Shown in pieces: positions 4,904-5,939 of a stretch of DNA of 5,939 nucleotides. Under the pieces are notes generated by a model, which saw nothing but the letters and a program-made list of their open reading frames with translations, did no database searches and was not told the DNA's origin. The DNA lies in contig JAJDAI010000634.1 of the NCBI GenBank assembly GCA_029261955.1, positions 1 to 5,939 of the forward strand. Direction: 5' to 3'. The stretch is from Deltaproteobacteria bacterium. GTDB taxonomy: Bacteria > Myxococcota_A > UBA796 > UBA9615. Position numbers and translations under genes: made by a program. Every line of letters begins with the position of its first letter. The first letter of the stretch is position 1.

Positions 4904-5737
4904 ATGAGCAAGGCGGGCAAGGAGTTCGAGGAGGTGACCGCGGCCATCAAGCGCGCGCTCGCCGGCCCCGACGTCACGGTCACGCCGAACGGCAAGGCGT
5001 GGGACAAGGTTGCTGGCGAGTTCCGCGAGTTCGACGTGTTGATCACGGGGAAGGTGGCTGGCACCCCGATCGTCATCGGGGTCGAGTGTCGAGACCGCAA
5101 GCGGCCACTGGATGTCGGTCAGGTGGAGGCGTACAGCAGGAAGCTCCACGATTGCGGGATCAACAGGGGGCTGATGGTCTCGCGCAACGGCTTCACTCAG
5201 GGCGCGCGGAGCAAGGCGGCGCACCACAACATCCTCTGCTGCAGGCTGGACGAGGTGAGATCGTTGCCCTGGATGGTGTTGTTCGACCTCCAGGTTCTCC
5301 GAACCGCGACCGCCTCCGACTATCAGGTGCAATTCAGCTTCAGTGGACCGCGAGGGGGCGCGCCCGTCGCGTTTCACCTTGACGGTTCTCCCGAGTCACC
5401 CCTCACGATGGCGGAGTTCGTCCAGCACATCCTCGACTCCCGCGAGCCCGAATCCTTGGCCGACGGACCTGGCCGCTACCGTGCGCGGGTCGAGTACGTC
5501 CCGCGCGGGCTAGTCCAAGCCGAGTTCGAGGCCCCCCGAACTTTGACCGCGCTTCGGCGCGCGGTCGTCGAGTGGGACTACGACGTCATCGAGAGCCGAC
5601 CGGTAGTGAAGCAGTGGCAGTTTGGTCGTGCGGATGGCGAGCCCCACTTGGAGATCACTCGCGCCGTCGTGGCCGAAATCGAAGGCGTACCCATCGAACT
5701 GGAGACGATCCTTCACCGATCGGGTGAGGAGGGCTGA
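4904..5737 (+). CDS. Mrr-like restriction endonuclease family protein (PD-(D/E)XK fold)
   Basis: This 277-aa protein has an N-terminal nuclease-type domain. SKAGKEFEEVTAAIKRAL (2-19) forms the opening helix, then come EFREFDVLITG (39-49, Asp44), PIVIGVECRDRKRPLDVGQVEAY (55-77, Glu61 and Arg63) and a core end with GLMVSRNGFTQGARSKA (89-105). This matches the Mrr_cat-type pattern D-x(n)-E-C-K-x(n)-V-x-x-[FA], with 'GF..GA...A' as the usual last strand and helix. The expected catalytic Lys of E-C-K is Arg63, which may reduce or alter cleavage. Residues about 120-277 form a second, mainly beta-strand domain (QFSFSGPRGG, ARVEYVPRG, AVVAEIEGVPIELETIL) that I do not recognise. The ATG at 4904 has GGAGG at 6 bases. 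The frame stays open to 4652, but that part overlaps the divergent gene and is not credible. Likely a cytoplasmic DNA-targeting nuclease or relative. Confidence 0.8.
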   Translation: MSKAGKEFEEVTAAIKRALAGPDVTVTPNGKAWDKVAGEFREFDVLITGKVAGTPIVIGVECRDRKRPLDVGQVEAYSRKLHDCGINRGLMVSRNGFTQGARSKAAHHNILCCRLDEVRSLPWMVLFDLQVLRTATASDYQVQFSFSGPRGGAPVAFHLDGSPESPLTMAEFVQHILDSREPESLADGPGRYRARVEYVPRGLVQAEFEAPRTLTALRRAVVEWDYDVIESRPVVKQWQFGRADGEPHLEITRAVVAEIEGVPIELETILHRSGEEG

Positions 5738-5847
5738 CCGCCTGATTCGCTGACGACAACAGGGCCCGGATTGCGGGTAGAAGACCACGGGGGAGCCGCC
5801 GAGAGCTGGGCGTGGACCAGCAGATTCTCGGGAACTTCGTGGGTGCG

Positions 5848-5939
5848 TCAGCGCAGCCGTAGGGGCAGCCGCATTGGTTTCTGCCGCGCGTACATCCCCA
5901 CACGCCGAGTGATCTGCTGCATGAGCGCCGAATCTCTCG
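5848..5939 (-). CDS. Possible C-terminal end of an unidentified protein (partial)
   Basis: In one minus-strand frame, 29 codons enter from the right edge and end at a TGA (5850-5848). The peptide reads RDSALMQQITRRVGMYARQ and then KPMRLPLRLR, a basic helical tail. The other two minus frames are Ala/Pro/Cys-rich and look non-coding, which makes this frame the best candidate, but 29 residues are too few to identify a family. If real, it converges on the Mrr-like gene with about 110 bp between the stops, where I see no clear terminator. Confidence 0.3.
   Translation of the reverse strand, partial: RDSALMQQITRRVGMYARQKPMRLPLRLR

Noticed and set aside
4408..5382. Plus-strand 324-codon open frame spanning both divergent genes
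   Set aside because: It overlaps two supported genes, has a Gly/Arg-rich product and no domain.
5655..5903. 82-codon minus-strand open frame near the right edge
   Set aside because: It is Cys-, Arg- and Pro-rich, overlaps the end of the Mrr-like gene, has no ribosome binding site and no family.

Overview
The window is GC-rich throughout, with codon third positions dominated by G and C. It carries Shine-Dalgarno sites of the AGGAG type. It looks like an accessory (mobile or defence-type) region of a high-GC bacterium. The sequence does not settle the phylum: actinobacterial and high-GC proteobacterial hosts both remain possible. No tRNA, rRNA or CRISPR array is visible.

Left part (1-1554). 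Two small genes read leftwards: a minimal staphylococcal-nuclease-like (SNase) protein, then a short conserved protein of unknown function that runs off the window. Facing away from them is a two-gene operon with a 4-base ATGA overlap. It encodes an XRE-type helix-turn-helix regulator and an ImmA/IrrE-type zinc peptidase, the pairing used as a repressor plus anti-repressor protease in integrative elements and prophages. Between the two divergent units lies an array of 15-bp, 5-5-5 palindrome-like sites. Five of them (533, 550, 567, 584, 601) start exactly 17 bp apart, and a further perfect site starts at 632. I read this as the operator array of the XRE regulator; it is the most striking feature of the window.

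Middle (1652-3348). An IS5-family, IS903-like insertion sequence of about 1.1 kb has 19-bp terminal inverted repeats with one mismatch and a full-length transposase on the minus strand. It sits between the regulator operon and a plus-strand gene for a DUF6941-like protein of unknown function. No convincing target duplication flanks it, and its left end carries a 13-bp tandem duplication.

Right part (3349-5939). A gene-free convergent stretch of about 390 bp contains several hairpins. It is followed by a minus-strand gene for an AlbA_2 (Schlafen-type) domain protein with an unrecognised C-terminal half. That gene is divergent from a plus-strand gene for an Mrr-like PD-(D/E)XK restriction-endonuclease-family protein. 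The pair resembles content of defence islands, but their joint function is inference. The last 92 bases may hold the C-terminal end of another minus-strand gene.

How the parts may fit together: the XRE/ImmA switch and its operator array probably control the divergent SNase operon and their own synthesis, as in integrative elements that respond to damage or signals. The nuclease-like genes to the right and the insertion sequence mark the region as accessory DNA.
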